A stretch of 23,863 nt of DNA. Source: Nitrospirota bacterium (lineage in GTDB: Bacteria; Nitrospirota; CAKKRA01; 9FT-COMBO-42-15). The translations under genes were made by a program, and so were the position numbers. Each line of letters begins with the position of its first letter. The stretch's first letter is position 1. Shown in pieces: positions 6,349 to 13,994 of the stretch. The notes below the pieces were generated by a model, which saw nothing but the letters and a program-made list of their open reading frames with translations, was not told the DNA's origin and searched no databases. The stretch is from assembly GCA_023248415.1 (NCBI GenBank), contig JAHFEP010000007.1, positions 3,764-27,626 on the forward strand, read 5' to 3'.

Positions 6349-7632
6349 ATGAGGTTATTTTTCAGTATCTTAATAGCAGTATTATATCTTTCAGTTGATG
6401 CTAATGCACAGGATGTTAATCTTGGCGTTATCAGGGCAGAGGCGCAGAAGATACCTATAGCAGTATTTGATATATCAGACGATGCCAAGTTAAAGGGGAT
6501 AAAAGATACTGTAAAGGATGTTATTGCCGCTGACCTTAAACGGACTCAATTATTTTATCTGGTTGATGTAGAAAAGCTCGGCATAGACACAAGGGTAAAT
6601 TCAGAGCCGCAAAAAGAAGTAATAAAGAGGATGGGCGCCTTTGGCGTTAGCGCTGCGGTATGGGCAAGGCTTAGCCTGAAGGACAAGGAACTGGTGCTTG
6701 AGGGAAACCTTTACGATTCTGTCAGCACGGACATTGTTGTAAGCAAAAGATATTTTGGAAATGAAAATTTAATCAGAAACATGGTTCACCGTTTTGTTGA
6801 TGAGATTGTATTCAGGTATACTGGCAGCAGGGGGATTGCAGGCACACGGATTGCATTTATATCTGACAGGTCAGGCGATAAAGAGATATATATGACAGAC
6901 TATGACGGCAATAATCCAAAGAAGATTACAGGCGACAGGGCAATAAAATTGTCGCCTGCATGGAGCCCTGACGGGAGATGGCTTGCATATACATCCTATA
7001 AAGACGGGAATCCTGATATCTATGTAGTAGACTTGGAGACGAGCAACCGATGGAAGATGGTGGGATTTCCAGGCTTAAATATATCGCCGGCATGGTCGCC
7101 GAACGGCGAGCTTCTTGCCTTTACTTTAAGCAAAGACGGCAACTCAGAGATATATACAGCAAAAAGGGACGGGACTGATTTGAAGAGATTGACATACGAC
7201 CCTGCAACTGATGTCTCTCCGACATGGTCGCCAAACGGCAGGGAGATTGCCTTTAATTCTGACAGGGGCGGGACCCCGCAGATTTATATTATGAATGTTG
7301 ACGGCACAAATACAAGAAGGCTTACATTCTGGGGCAGTTACAATACATCTCCGACATGGTCGCCAAAAGGTGATAAGATTGTCTTTGTTTCAAGGATAGA
7401 TGGAAAATTCAGGATATGCGTGATAAATCCTGACGGCTCATTTTTTCAGCAGCTTACAGATGGAAGCACAAATGATGAGAGCCCGAGATGGTCGCCTGAC
7501 GGCAGACACATTGTCTTTAGCTCAAGACGTCACGGGAAGTCAGATATCTATATGATGAATGCTGATGGAGGGGAGGTAGAGAGGCTTACATCTGACGGCT
7601 CAGATAATATTAATCCGTCATGGTCGCCATGA
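6349..7632 (+). CDS. tolB: TolB, periplasmic beta-propeller of Tol-Pal
   Basis: TolB is a periplasmic protein that binds Pal and the Tol motor. The 427-residue product has a signal peptide (about 1-20, cleavage near DANA-Q), an N-terminal alpha/beta domain (about 25-140) and then repeated PD40/WD40-like blades. Each blade carries the recurring pattern ...SPAWSPDGRWLAYTS...DIYVVD, visible as repeated WSPDG/WSPNG motifs from about residue 200 to the end. The protein ends within a NPSWSP motif, as usual for TolB. Length matches the family. The ribosome binding site is weak (GGGG/TAGG upstream), consistent with coupling to tolA, whose stop is 22 bases before. Confidence 0.95.
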   Translation: MRLFFSILIAVLYLSVDANAQDVNLGVIRAEAQKIPIAVFDISDDAKLKGIKDTVKDVIAADLKRTQLFYLVDVEKLGIDTRVNSEPQKEVIKRMGAFGVSAAVWARLSLKDKELVLEGNLYDSVSTDIVVSKRYFGNENLIRNMVHRFVDEIVFRYTGSRGIAGTRIAFISDRSGDKEIYMTDYDGNNPKKITGDRAIKLSPAWSPDGRWLAYTSYKDGNPDIYVVDLETSNRWKMVGFPGLNISPAWSPNGELLAFTLSKDGNSEIYTAKRDGTDLKRLTYDPATDVSPTWSPNGREIAFNSDRGGTPQIYIMNVDGTNTRRLTFWGSYNTSPTWSPKGDKIVFVSRIDGKFRICVINPDGSFFQQLTDGSTNDESPRWSPDGRHIVFSSRRHGKSDIYMMNADGGEVERLTSDGSDNINPSWSP

Positions 7633-7946
7633 TGTGGAGAGGCAAAGAGTCAGAGAGTCATAGAGTCAAAGTTTTGCAGAGTGTGTGAGGCTTTTACAGG
7701 CTATTGAAAAAGCCCACTCATGTCATTGCGAGGAGCGATTTTTGCGACGAAGCAATCCCAAAAGCAAAGTATCAAAGTGTCAGAGTATTAAAGCTTTGAC
7801 ACTATGACACTCTGACACTTGAAAATCAGATTGCTTCACTTCGTTCGCAATGACGGTAATCTGAGTTTTTCAACAGTCTGTTTAACTTTGACCCTTTGAC
7901 GCTTTGATACTCTAATATTAAAATCTAATTAAAGGAGGGTTTTAAA
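7633..7946. other. 314-base repeat-filled spacer between tolB and pal
   Basis: No gene is visible. Three 8-nt units of AGAGTCA type lie at 7646-7668 and three of CTTTGAC type at 7885-7908, flanking a nested inverted repeat at 7701-7876. The pal ribosome binding site AAAGGAGGG lies at the right edge. The spacer interrupts a gene pair normally transcribed together. Confidence 0.75.
7701..7876. repeat. Nested inverted repeat with REP-like copy A
   Basis: Three layers of inverted repeats share a centre. The outer layer is CTATTGAAAAA (7701-7711) against TTTTTCAACAG (7866-7876), one mismatch. The middle layer is GTCATTGCGA (7722-7731) against TCGCAATGAC (7845-7854), perfect, with CGAAGCAATC (7748-7757) facing GATTGCTTC (7829-7837). 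The inner layer is AAGTGTCAGAGT (7775-7786) against ACTCTGACACTT (7809-7820), perfect. The middle layer belongs to the same family as 9421-9528 and 13012-13082. Confidence 0.85.
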
Positions 7947-8480
7947 ATGAAGAAAAGTTTTTTGGTTTTTGCGGGGGTTTTGGTTTTAGGGTCTTTGATT
8001 TCTTTTGGCTGTGCAAAGAAGGTGGAGACAGCAAAGGATGCAAAAGGCGCGGATGAAAGGGTGGCTTCAGCTCCAACACCAGCGCCAGACAGCGGGTCTC
8101 AGGTGAAGACTGAATCACCAATGGTAAAGGAATCAGGCAGCGCTGCTGGTCTGAACGATGTGTATTTTGATTTTGATAAATCTGTAGTAAGGGATGATGC
8201 AAAGTCTGTGCTTCAGGCAGATGCAAAGTGGCTTAATTCCAACTCTAAGGCTAAGATTAAGATAGAGGGCCATGCAGATGAGAGGGGAACGAATGAGTAT
8301 AATATTGCGCTTGCTGAGAAAAGGGCGCAGGCAGTAAGTAAATATTTAGTTACCCTTGGTGTGAAGTCAGACAGGCTTTCAACAATAAGCTATGGCGAGG
8401 AGAAGCCGCAGTGCACTGCCCATTCAGAGGACTGCTGGCAGAAAAACAGAAGGGCGCATTTTACAGTTGTGGGACAGTAA
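7947..8480 (+). CDS. pal: Pal, peptidoglycan-associated outer-membrane lipoprotein
   Basis: Pal anchors the outer membrane to peptidoglycan and is the outer-membrane end of the Tol-Pal system. The 177-residue precursor has a lipoprotein signal peptide with lipobox LISFGC (lipidated Cys22) and a low-complexity linker (about 25-68). An OmpA-like C-terminal domain covers about 70-177. That domain shows VYFDFDKS, IEGHADERGTNEYN and LAEKRAQAV, with the conserved Asp and Arg that bind diaminopimelate. AAAGGAGGG just before the ATG is a strong ribosome binding site. It is separated from tolB by a repeat-filled spacer and from cpoB by a palindromic repeat, so it may also be transcribed from its own promoter, though I could not pick one out. 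Confidence 0.95.
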   Translation: MKKSFLVFAGVLVLGSLISFGCAKKVETAKDAKGADERVASAPTPAPDSGSQVKTESPMVKESGSAAGLNDVYFDFDKSVVRDDAKSVLQADAKWLNSNSKAKIKIEGHADERGTNEYNIALAEKRAQAVSKYLVTLGVKSDRLSTISYGEEKPQCTAHSEDCWQKNRRAHFTVVGQ

Positions 8481-8484
8481 TTAT

Positions 8485-8550
8485 CAGTGAACAGCGAATG
8501 GTGAACAGTCGTCGGTAAAAACTGTTACTATTCACTGTTCACTATTCACT
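8485..8550. repeat. Palindrome of 7-nt tandem units between pal and cpoB
   Basis: The left arm (8486-8509) reads as AGTGAAC, AGCGAAT, GGTGAAC, AGT. The right arm (8521-8550) contains ACTATTC, ACTGTTC, ACTATTC, ACT. AGTGAACAG (8486-8494) pairs with CTGTTCACT (8535-8543), and AACAGT (8504-8509) with ACTGTT (8521-8526). In RNA this would make a branched hairpin. No T-run follows, so it is not an obvious terminator. Confidence 0.75.
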
Positions 8551-8571
8551 CTATCAAAAGGATTTAATATT

Positions 8572-9393
8572 ATGAATATCTGTAAAAAAGGAATTGTTTT
8601 GCTAATTTTACTCGTTAGCAGTCTCTTAGGCTGTGCGCCTCAGGCTGAGTTTGTTAAGCTTCAGGATGACCTTAGCACAGTCACCAGAAAGCAGAATCAA
8701 TTGCAGCAGAGGATTGAGGTTGTTGAGGGTTATTTAAAGGAGAGGACAACCACCTCTCAAAAGGGACAGCAGGATATACACAGGATAGTTGCTGATTTAG
8801 GCGTAAAGATAGACCAGCTTTCTACTGATTTACAGATTATTCAGGGCAAGCTTGAAGAGAATAATCACAGGATTTCCGAGCTTAGCCAGAGGCTTGATGA
8901 CCAGGCATATAAGATTAAAGAACTTTCTGCAAAGGTTGCTGCTGCAGAGGGAAAGCCAGCCGGCGCTTTGGAAAAGGCTGCTGCTCCTCCAGCGCCGCAG
9001 GAAAAAGGCAAGACAGGCCAGAATCCGTCAGATGTATATAATCGCGCCTATCAGGACTATGTAAATGGAAATTATGACCTCGCCCTGACAGGCTTTCAGG
9101 CATATCTGGCAGAATTTCCTGATGCCACATTAGCCCCTAATGCCCAGTACTGGATTGGTGAATGTTACTATGGAAAACAAGAGTATAAAAAGGCAATAGA
9201 CGCTCTTGACAAGGTTTCCGCCAATTACCCAAAGAGCGAAAAGATTTCTGCAGCGACTCTCAAGGCGGGGTTTGCATATTTAGAGCTCAAAGACAAGGCA
9301 AAGGCAAAGGCATATTTAAAAAAGGTTGTTGACCAGTTCCCAAATTCAAAAGAGGCATCCCTTGCTAAAGGGAAGCTTGCTACGATTAAGTAG
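8572..9393 (+). CDS. cpoB: CpoB/YbgF, Tol-Pal accessory coiled-coil/TPR lipoprotein
   Basis: CpoB coordinates peptidoglycan synthesis with Tol-driven outer-membrane constriction at the division site. The 273-residue product has a lipobox (SSLLGC, Cys21), unlike the soluble periplasmic E. coli protein. A coiled coil follows, rich in heptad Leu/Ile and Gln (about 28-125), then an Ala/Pro linker (about 126-150). Three TPR-like units end the protein (SDVYNRAYQDYVNGNYDLALTGF, PNAQYWIGECYYGKQEYKKAI, AATLKAGFAYLELKDKAKA). The gene is the last of the tol locus, as in many proteobacteria. AAAAGGA lies upstream of the ATG. A bacterial sequence with this order is most simply CpoB, though similar YfiO/BamD-type TPR lipoproteins exist. 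Confidence 0.9.
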   Translation: MNICKKGIVLLILLVSSLLGCAPQAEFVKLQDDLSTVTRKQNQLQQRIEVVEGYLKERTTTSQKGQQDIHRIVADLGVKIDQLSTDLQIIQGKLEENNHRISELSQRLDDQAYKIKELSAKVAAAEGKPAGALEKAAAPPAPQEKGKTGQNPSDVYNRAYQDYVNGNYDLALTGFQAYLAEFPDATLAPNAQYWIGECYYGKQEYKKAIDALDKVSANYPKSEKISAATLKAGFAYLELKDKAKAKAYLKKVVDQFPNSKEASLAKGKLATIK

Positions 9394-9420
9394 CATTTAT
9401 AAACTCAATAAAAATAATGT

Positions 9421-9528
9421 GTCATTGCGAGGCTGACAAAATCAGCCGAAGCAATCTCAAGGCAGACTCGGAACAGGCTTCGCAATCTCAACAAAAATAC
9501 GAGATTGCTTCGCTTCGCTCGCAATGAC
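9421..9528. repeat. REP/MITE-like palindromic element, copy B
   Basis: The ends GTCATTGCGA (9421-9430) and TCGCAATGAC (9519-9528) are perfect inverted repeats. The left half contains a hairpin GGCTGA-CAAAA-TCAGCC (9431-9447). Bases 9421-9461 match the reverse complement of the right half of copy C (13082 downwards) with one difference in 41. It fills most of the cpoB-mutL spacer. Confidence 0.9.
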
Positions 9529-9579
9529 GATGTAGCAATATTAATACTCTTTCTATAAAATCTTATTTTGGTGTCTTTA

Positions 9580-11319
9580 ATGTCCCCTAAGATAAATATC
9601 CTCTCTGAGCTCCTTATTAATAAGATAGCTGCTGGAGAGGTTGTAGAGAGGCCTGCGTCAGTTGTAAAGGAATTGGTTGAAAACTCCATAGACGCAAAGG
9701 CAACAGAGATATTTGTTGATATTGTTAATGCTGGCAGAGGTTTAATCCGTGTATCAGACAATGGCGAGGGAATGCAGAGCGAAGATGCGCTGACTGCCTT
9801 TGAAAAACATGCTACAAGCAAGATTAGCAGAGAGGCTGACCTTTTCAATATAACCACACTGGGTTTCAGGGGCGAGGCGCTGCCAAGCATCGCATCTATT
9901 TCAAAAATAAAGTTGATAACAAAATCTGAAAATACTGCTGGCACGTTGATTGAGATGGAAAACGGAAAGGTAAAAAAGGTATCTGAAATCGGCGCTGCTG
10001 CTGGAACTGTTATTGAGGTTTCTGATTTATTTTACAATACACCTGCAAGGCTGAAGTTTCTGAAATCTGACAATACAGAGATGTCGCATATCAGCGCTGT
10101 AATAAATCAGCAGGCTATTGGCAATCCGCACATTCACTTCAGGCTTACTAATAATAAAAAGGAATTATTAAATCTATCTTCAACAACAGATATTTATCAG
10201 CGGATTTACCAGATTTATGGCGAGGACTTTATCAATAATATGCTGAGTATCTCTAAAGAAGAAAACGGCATCAATATCTACGGCTTCATCTCCAAGCCAT
10301 CATTCAACAGGGCAGAGAGGAATCATATAGATATCTTTTTAAATAAAAGGTATATCAAAAATAATGTTGTAACGCGAGCTGTCTATGATGCCTATTCAAC
10401 ACTTATCCCAAAGGACAGACATCCCCTGACACTCCTTTTTATTGATATACAGCCGTCTATAGTAGATGTTAATGTCCACCCGACAAAGAGGGAGGTAAGG
10501 TTTGTTAATCAGACAATTGTATACGAGGCAGTAAAGAAGGTGGTAAGAGAAGGGCTTATGTCTCTGACATCCTCCCATGCTGTTAAAACAGGAGCTTTGT
10601 CTAATTATATGGTTGCCAGTCCTGCTGTTGATTATGAGAGGCAGTCAGGGTATGAAGTAAGATATACAGAAGGGTCAGGGGTCAAGGGTCAACAGATAGC
10701 TGGATTAAACAGTCAGCCTGTTCAACTTAGCCAGCTCACCGAGTGCAGTGTAATACCCCTTGGCCAGATAGACAATACATACATCACTGCTGATGCGAGT
10801 GGTGAGCTCTGGATAATTGACCAGCACGCAGCATACGAAAGGCTCCTCTATGAAAGGCTTACGCAGTCATACAACAGCCATGCTGTTCAGGTTCAGGCGC
10901 TGCTGATTCCTGAGGAGGTAAGTCTTAGTATTGCTGAGGCAATGATGCTAAAGGATTATATAGATGTTCTGAAGGATATTGGAATAGAGATAGAAGAATT
11001 CGGCAGAGATGTTTATATTATCCGCAGTGTGCCGTCCTTGCTCGGAGCAGGGAGTGCAAAGCAGATGCTGTTGGATATAATAGACGGCCTGGCAGGTCTT
11101 CAAAAAGGCATAATTAAGAGCGAGGTTGTTGACAAGATTATAATGCTTATTGCCTGCCATGGCTCAGTTCGTGCAAATCATGCTCTAACCTATAAAGAGA
11201 TGTCAGCTTTGATAGATGATTTGATTAGCCTGAAGATATACGAGACCTGTCCGCATGGAAGGCCTATAATAATAAAATTTTCAAAGACAGATTTGGAAAA
11301 GATATTTAAAAGAAGATGA
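9580..11319 (+). CDS. mutL: MutL, DNA mismatch repair protein with endonuclease motif
   Basis: MutL links mismatch recognition by MutS to strand removal. The N-terminal GHKL ATPase is clear: NKIAAGEVVERPASVVKELVENS with catalytic Glu, DNGEGM, TLGFRGEALPSI and FYNTPARLKFL. The C-terminal part has DQHAAYERLLYE beginning at residue 414, which fits the DQHA(X)2E(X)4E metal-binding motif of nicking MutL proteins, plus ACHGSVRA and CPHGRP (Cys557). This type of MutL cuts DNA itself and works without the Dam/MutH system. I chose the ATG at 9580 (579 residues) because MSPKINILSELLINKIAAGEV aligns with family starts; an in-frame TTG at 9568 and a GTG at 9571 would add four or three residues. The stop overlaps the miaA start in an ATGA. 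Confidence 0.96.
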   Translation: MSPKINILSELLINKIAAGEVVERPASVVKELVENSIDAKATEIFVDIVNAGRGLIRVSDNGEGMQSEDALTAFEKHATSKISREADLFNITTLGFRGEALPSIASISKIKLITKSENTAGTLIEMENGKVKKVSEIGAAAGTVIEVSDLFYNTPARLKFLKSDNTEMSHISAVINQQAIGNPHIHFRLTNNKKELLNLSSTTDIYQRIYQIYGEDFINNMLSISKEENGINIYGFISKPSFNRAERNHIDIFLNKRYIKNNVVTRAVYDAYSTLIPKDRHPLTLLFIDIQPSIVDVNVHPTKREVRFVNQTIVYEAVKKVVREGLMSLTSSHAVKTGALSNYMVASPAVDYERQSGYEVRYTEGSGVKGQQIAGLNSQPVQLSQLTECSVIPLGQIDNTYITADASGELWIIDQHAAYERLLYERLTQSYNSHAVQVQALLIPEEVSLSIAEAMMLKDYIDVLKDIGIEIEEFGRDVYIIRSVPSLLGAGSAKQMLLDIIDGLAGLQKGIIKSEVVDKIIMLIACHGSVRANHALTYKEMSALIDDLISLKIYETCPHGRPIIIKFSKTDLEKIFKRR

Positions 11320-12263
11320 CCATACACATCGTGAGCCTGCCGAACCGACCCCTTCTTGTTATAGCAGGACCTACAGCAATAGGAAAGACAAGGATTGCAA
11401 TTGAGCTTGCAAAGGAATTGAATGGAGAGATTATAAGCGCTGACTCAAGGCAGATATATAAAGGCATGGACATCGGCACTGCCAAGCCTTCAAAGGATGA
11501 GCAGGCTGCTGCAAGGCACCACATGCTAAATGTTGTAAATCCTGACGGGCATTTTAGTGTTGGTGAATATAAAAGAAGCGCAGAAAAGATTATTGAGGAT
11601 ATATGGCAGAGAAACAGGCTTCCTATTATTGCAGGCGGCACAGGGTTGTATATAAGGGCAGTGATAGACGGCCTGTGGGAAGGGCCCAAGGCAGATAATG
11701 AATTAAGGGATAAACTTAAAAAGGAAGAAGAGGCGTTTGGCAAGGGTTGTCTTTATAAAAAGCTGAAAGAGATTGACCCTGAAACAGCAGAGAAGACAAA
11801 ACCGAATGACCTTGTAAGGATAATAAGGTCTCTTGAGGTTTATTATAAAGAGGGAAAACCGATATCCTATTTTCATAGGGCTCACGGCTTTGAAGAAAAA
11901 AAATATAATGCTGTAATTATCGGTCTGACAATGGACAGGAAGATGCTTTATAAAAGGATAGAAGAAAGGGTTGATAAGATGATAAACAGCGGTTTGGTTG
12001 ATGAGGTTAAAGCACTTCTTAAAAAAGGATATGATGAGAATATCATCTCTATGACAGGCGTAGGATACAGACAGGTAATCGGATATTTAAGAGGAGACTA
12101 TAATTTAGAAGAGGCTGTCAGGCTGATAAAAAGGGATACAAAGAGATATGCAAAGAGGCAGTATACTTGGTTCAATCAGGACAAGAGGATTGAATGGTTT
12201 AATGCAGATGATATTGACACGCAAGGTCTGGCATCAGGCATTAAAAAAAGGTTGAAGTTGTAA
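11316..12263 (+). CDS. miaA: MiaA, tRNA dimethylallyltransferase
   Basis: MiaA transfers a dimethylallyl group to N6 of A37 in tRNAs reading UNN codons. The 315-residue protein has the P-loop GPTAIGKT (18-25), the substrate motif DSRQIYKGMDIGTAKP and GGTGLYIRAVIDG. Its C-terminal region ends in TKRYAKRQYTWFNQD, which contacts tRNA. Length is typical. The start codon overlaps the mutL stop by four bases (ATGA), indicating translational coupling. The downstream hfq completes the mutL-miaA-hfq order common in Gram-negative bacteria. Confidence 0.96.
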   Translation: MTIHIVSLPNRPLLVIAGPTAIGKTRIAIELAKELNGEIISADSRQIYKGMDIGTAKPSKDEQAAARHHMLNVVNPDGHFSVGEYKRSAEKIIEDIWQRNRLPIIAGGTGLYIRAVIDGLWEGPKADNELRDKLKKEEEAFGKGCLYKKLKEIDPETAEKTKPNDLVRIIRSLEVYYKEGKPISYFHRAHGFEEKKYNAVIIGLTMDRKMLYKRIEERVDKMINSGLVDEVKALLKKGYDENIISMTGVGYRQVIGYLRGDYNLEEAVRLIKRDTKRYAKRQYTWFNQDKRIEWFNADDIDTQGLASGIKKRLKL

Positions 12264-12325
12264 ATGAAATAGGCTATTATCAAGTGCAGTATTTATACAT
12301 CTATGTTAATGAAAGGAGCAGGGAT

Positions 12326-12598
12326 ATGAATAAGACTAACACGAGTCTGCAGGATCTATTTCTTAATCAGGTGCGAAAGGAAAAGATACCTGTTACAGTT
12401 TATCTTGTGAACGGTGTGAAGCTGATGGGTGTAATAAAGGGTTTTGATAATTTTGCAGTACTCATCAAGCAGGATGCTCAGCAGCTTATTTATAAACATG
12501 CAATTTCCACTATTGTTCCACAGAGGGCTGTAGAACTCATGGAGAAGCAGACATCAGAAGAAAAATTTCCAGAAGAGGTTGTAAAGAGTGGAAAGTAG
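12326..12598 (+). CDS. hfq: Hfq, RNA chaperone
   Basis: Hfq is a hexameric Sm-like ring that pairs small RNAs with mRNAs. The Sm1 motif (VTVYLVNGVKLMGVIKGFDNFAVLI) and the Sm2 signature YKHAISTI are intact, and LQDLFLNQVRKEKIPV matches the proximal-face N terminus including the conserved Gln. The ATG at 12326 gives 90 residues and has AAAGGAG at 12313-12319; a longer frame from a GTG at 12284 would add an unconserved tail and lacks a ribosome binding site. The C-terminal tail is short and acidic-basic mixed. The last 11 bases overlap the start of the Nudix gene. Confidence 0.95.
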   Translation: MNKTNTSLQDLFLNQVRKEKIPVTVYLVNGVKLMGVIKGFDNFAVLIKQDAQQLIYKHAISTIVPQRAVELMEKQTSEEKFPEEVVKSGK

Positions 12599-12998
12599 GC
12601 CAGGGGATTTTAAAAATCCTATTCCTACAGTTGACATTATTATTGAATTAGATGATAAAGGAATAATCCTGATAAAGAGAAAAAACCCGCCTTATGGCTG
12701 GGCAATACCAGGCGGATTTGTTGATTACGGAGAGAGCTTAGAAAACGCAGCAATGAGAGAGGCTAAAGAAGAGACATCACTTGATATAGAGCTTATAAAA
12801 CAGTTTCATACATATTCAGACCCAAAAAGAGACAAACGGTTTCATACTATATCTACTGTTTATATTGCAAAGGCAAACGGAGAGCCAAAGGCAGCAGATG
12901 ATGCTGCTGATGTTGGTATATTTAAAGAGAATAATCTTCCAGAGCCGATTGTATTTGACCATAAGGAGATATTGAGGGATTATTTTAAGAAGAGGTAG
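12588..12998 (+). CDS. Nudix hydrolase (ADP-ribose or nucleotide-sugar pyrophosphatase type)
   Basis: The 136-residue protein contains a Nudix box, GGFVDYGESLENAAMREAKEETSL, fitting GX5EX7REUXEEXGU except that the Gly of the last segment is Ser. The catalytic REAKEE core is intact. The N-terminal NPIPTVDIIIEL, PPYGWAIPGGF and YSDPKRDKRFHTIS resemble small ADP-ribose pyrophosphatases; the exact substrate cannot be told. The GTG start at 12588 lies inside hfq, with an 11-base overlap and a weak AGAGG upstream, suggesting coupling. Copy C of the palindromic repeat begins 14 bases after the stop. Confidence 0.88.
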   Translation: MESRPGDFKNPIPTVDIIIELDDKGIILIKRKNPPYGWAIPGGFVDYGESLENAAMREAKEETSLDIELIKQFHTYSDPKRDKRFHTISTVYIAKANGEPKAADDAADVGIFKENNLPEPIVFDHKEILRDYFKKR

Positions 12999-13011
12999 TA
13001 GGTTTCCTTTA

Positions 13012-13082
13012 GTCATTCCGAGCGAAGCGAAGGAATCTCATCTTGAGATTGCTTCGGCTGACTTTGTCAGCCTCGCAATGAC
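13012..13082. repeat. REP/MITE-like palindromic element, copy C
   Basis: The ends GTCATTCCGA (13012-13021) and TCGCAATGAC (13073-13082) are inverted repeats with one mismatch. The right half holds the hairpin GGCTGAC-TTT-GTCAGCC (13056-13072), and its reverse complement matches copy B over 41 bases with one difference. The element ends 13 bases before the GAGGAGGG ribosome binding site of the next gene, so any structure it forms in RNA lies in that gene's leader. Confidence 0.9.
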
Positions 13083-13111
13083 ATAAAAAATAATTGAGGA
13101 GGGTTTTTTAA

Positions 13112-13993
13112 TTGAAGGCAGAAATCGGCATAATCGGCGGAAGCGGTTTGTATGAAATGGAGGGGCTTACTGATGTTAAGGATGTAAAGGTAAAGACCCC
13201 CTTTGGAGAACCATCTGATAAATTTATTCTCGGCACATTAAGCGGTGTAAGGCTTGCATTTTTACCGCGGCATGGCAAGGGACACAGGATACTTCCAACA
13301 GAGATTAATTTCAGGGCAAATATATATGCCATGAAGAAGCTCGGTGTTGGAAGGATAATCTCTGTAAGCGCAGTAGGAAGCATGAGGGAGGAGATAGAGC
13401 CCGGGCATATTGTAATTCCAAGCCAGTTTTATGACCACACAAAGCGCAGGATAAGCACATTCTTTGGAGACGGCATAGTTGCCCATGTTGGAATGGCTGA
13501 CCCTGTATGCAATGGACTTGCAGAGCAGCTCTACAGGTCAAGCTTTTCAGTTGGCGCAAAGACGCATAATGGCGGTATATATCTCTGCATGGAAGGCCCT
13601 CAGTTTTCCACAAGGGGCGAATCCATCATCTATAGAAAATGGGGTGTGGATGTTATTGGCATGACAAATGTTACAGAGGCAAAGCTCGCAAGAGAGGCTG
13701 AAATTTGCTATGCCACAATAGCCTTATCAACTGATTATGACTGCTGGCATGTTTCAGAGGAGGATGTTACAGTAGAGGCAGTGATCCAGATTATAAAGCA
13801 GAATGTTGATACAGCAAAGAAGATAATAAGAGATGCTATATTAAATATCCCAAAGGAGCGGGATTGCCATTGCAAGGATGCACTTGCGAATACAATCATG
13901 ACAGACCCGAAACTTATTCCGCTAAAAACAAAAAAGAGGCTTGAATTGATTATAGGAAAATATATCAAAGCGGGCAAGAAAGGAAAAAAGTAA
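13112..13993 (+). CDS. mtnP: S-methyl-5'-thioadenosine phosphorylase (MTAP family)
   Basis: The enzyme splits methylthioadenosine (and often 5'-deoxyadenosine or inosine) with phosphate into the base and a sugar 1-phosphate. Signatures are GIIGGSGLYEM, PRHGKGHRILPTEINFRANI, VSAVGSM, MEGPQFSTRGES, GMTNVTEAKLAREAEICYATIALSTDYDCW. The Asp in STDYDCW marks preference for 6-aminopurines. The start is TTG at 13112, with a strong GAGGAGGG at 13096-13103; no ATG is better placed. The 293-residue length is typical of bacterial/archaeal MTAPs. One base separates it from a PfkB-type kinase. It may process 5'-deoxyadenosine from radical SAM reactions as well, an inference. Confidence 0.93.
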   Translation: MKAEIGIIGGSGLYEMEGLTDVKDVKVKTPFGEPSDKFILGTLSGVRLAFLPRHGKGHRILPTEINFRANIYAMKKLGVGRIISVSAVGSMREEIEPGHIVIPSQFYDHTKRRISTFFGDGIVAHVGMADPVCNGLAEQLYRSSFSVGAKTHNGGIYLCMEGPQFSTRGESIIYRKWGVDVIGMTNVTEAKLAREAEICYATIALSTDYDCWHVSEEDVTVEAVIQIIKQNVDTAKKIIRDAILNIPKERDCHCKDALANTIMTDPKLIPLKTKKRLELIIGKYIKAGKKGKK

Positions 13994-13994
13994 T

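Noticed and set aside
12284..12325. Longer Hfq starting at a GTG
   Set aside because: The added residues are unlike any Hfq N terminus and the ATG at 12326 has a strong AAAGGAG site.
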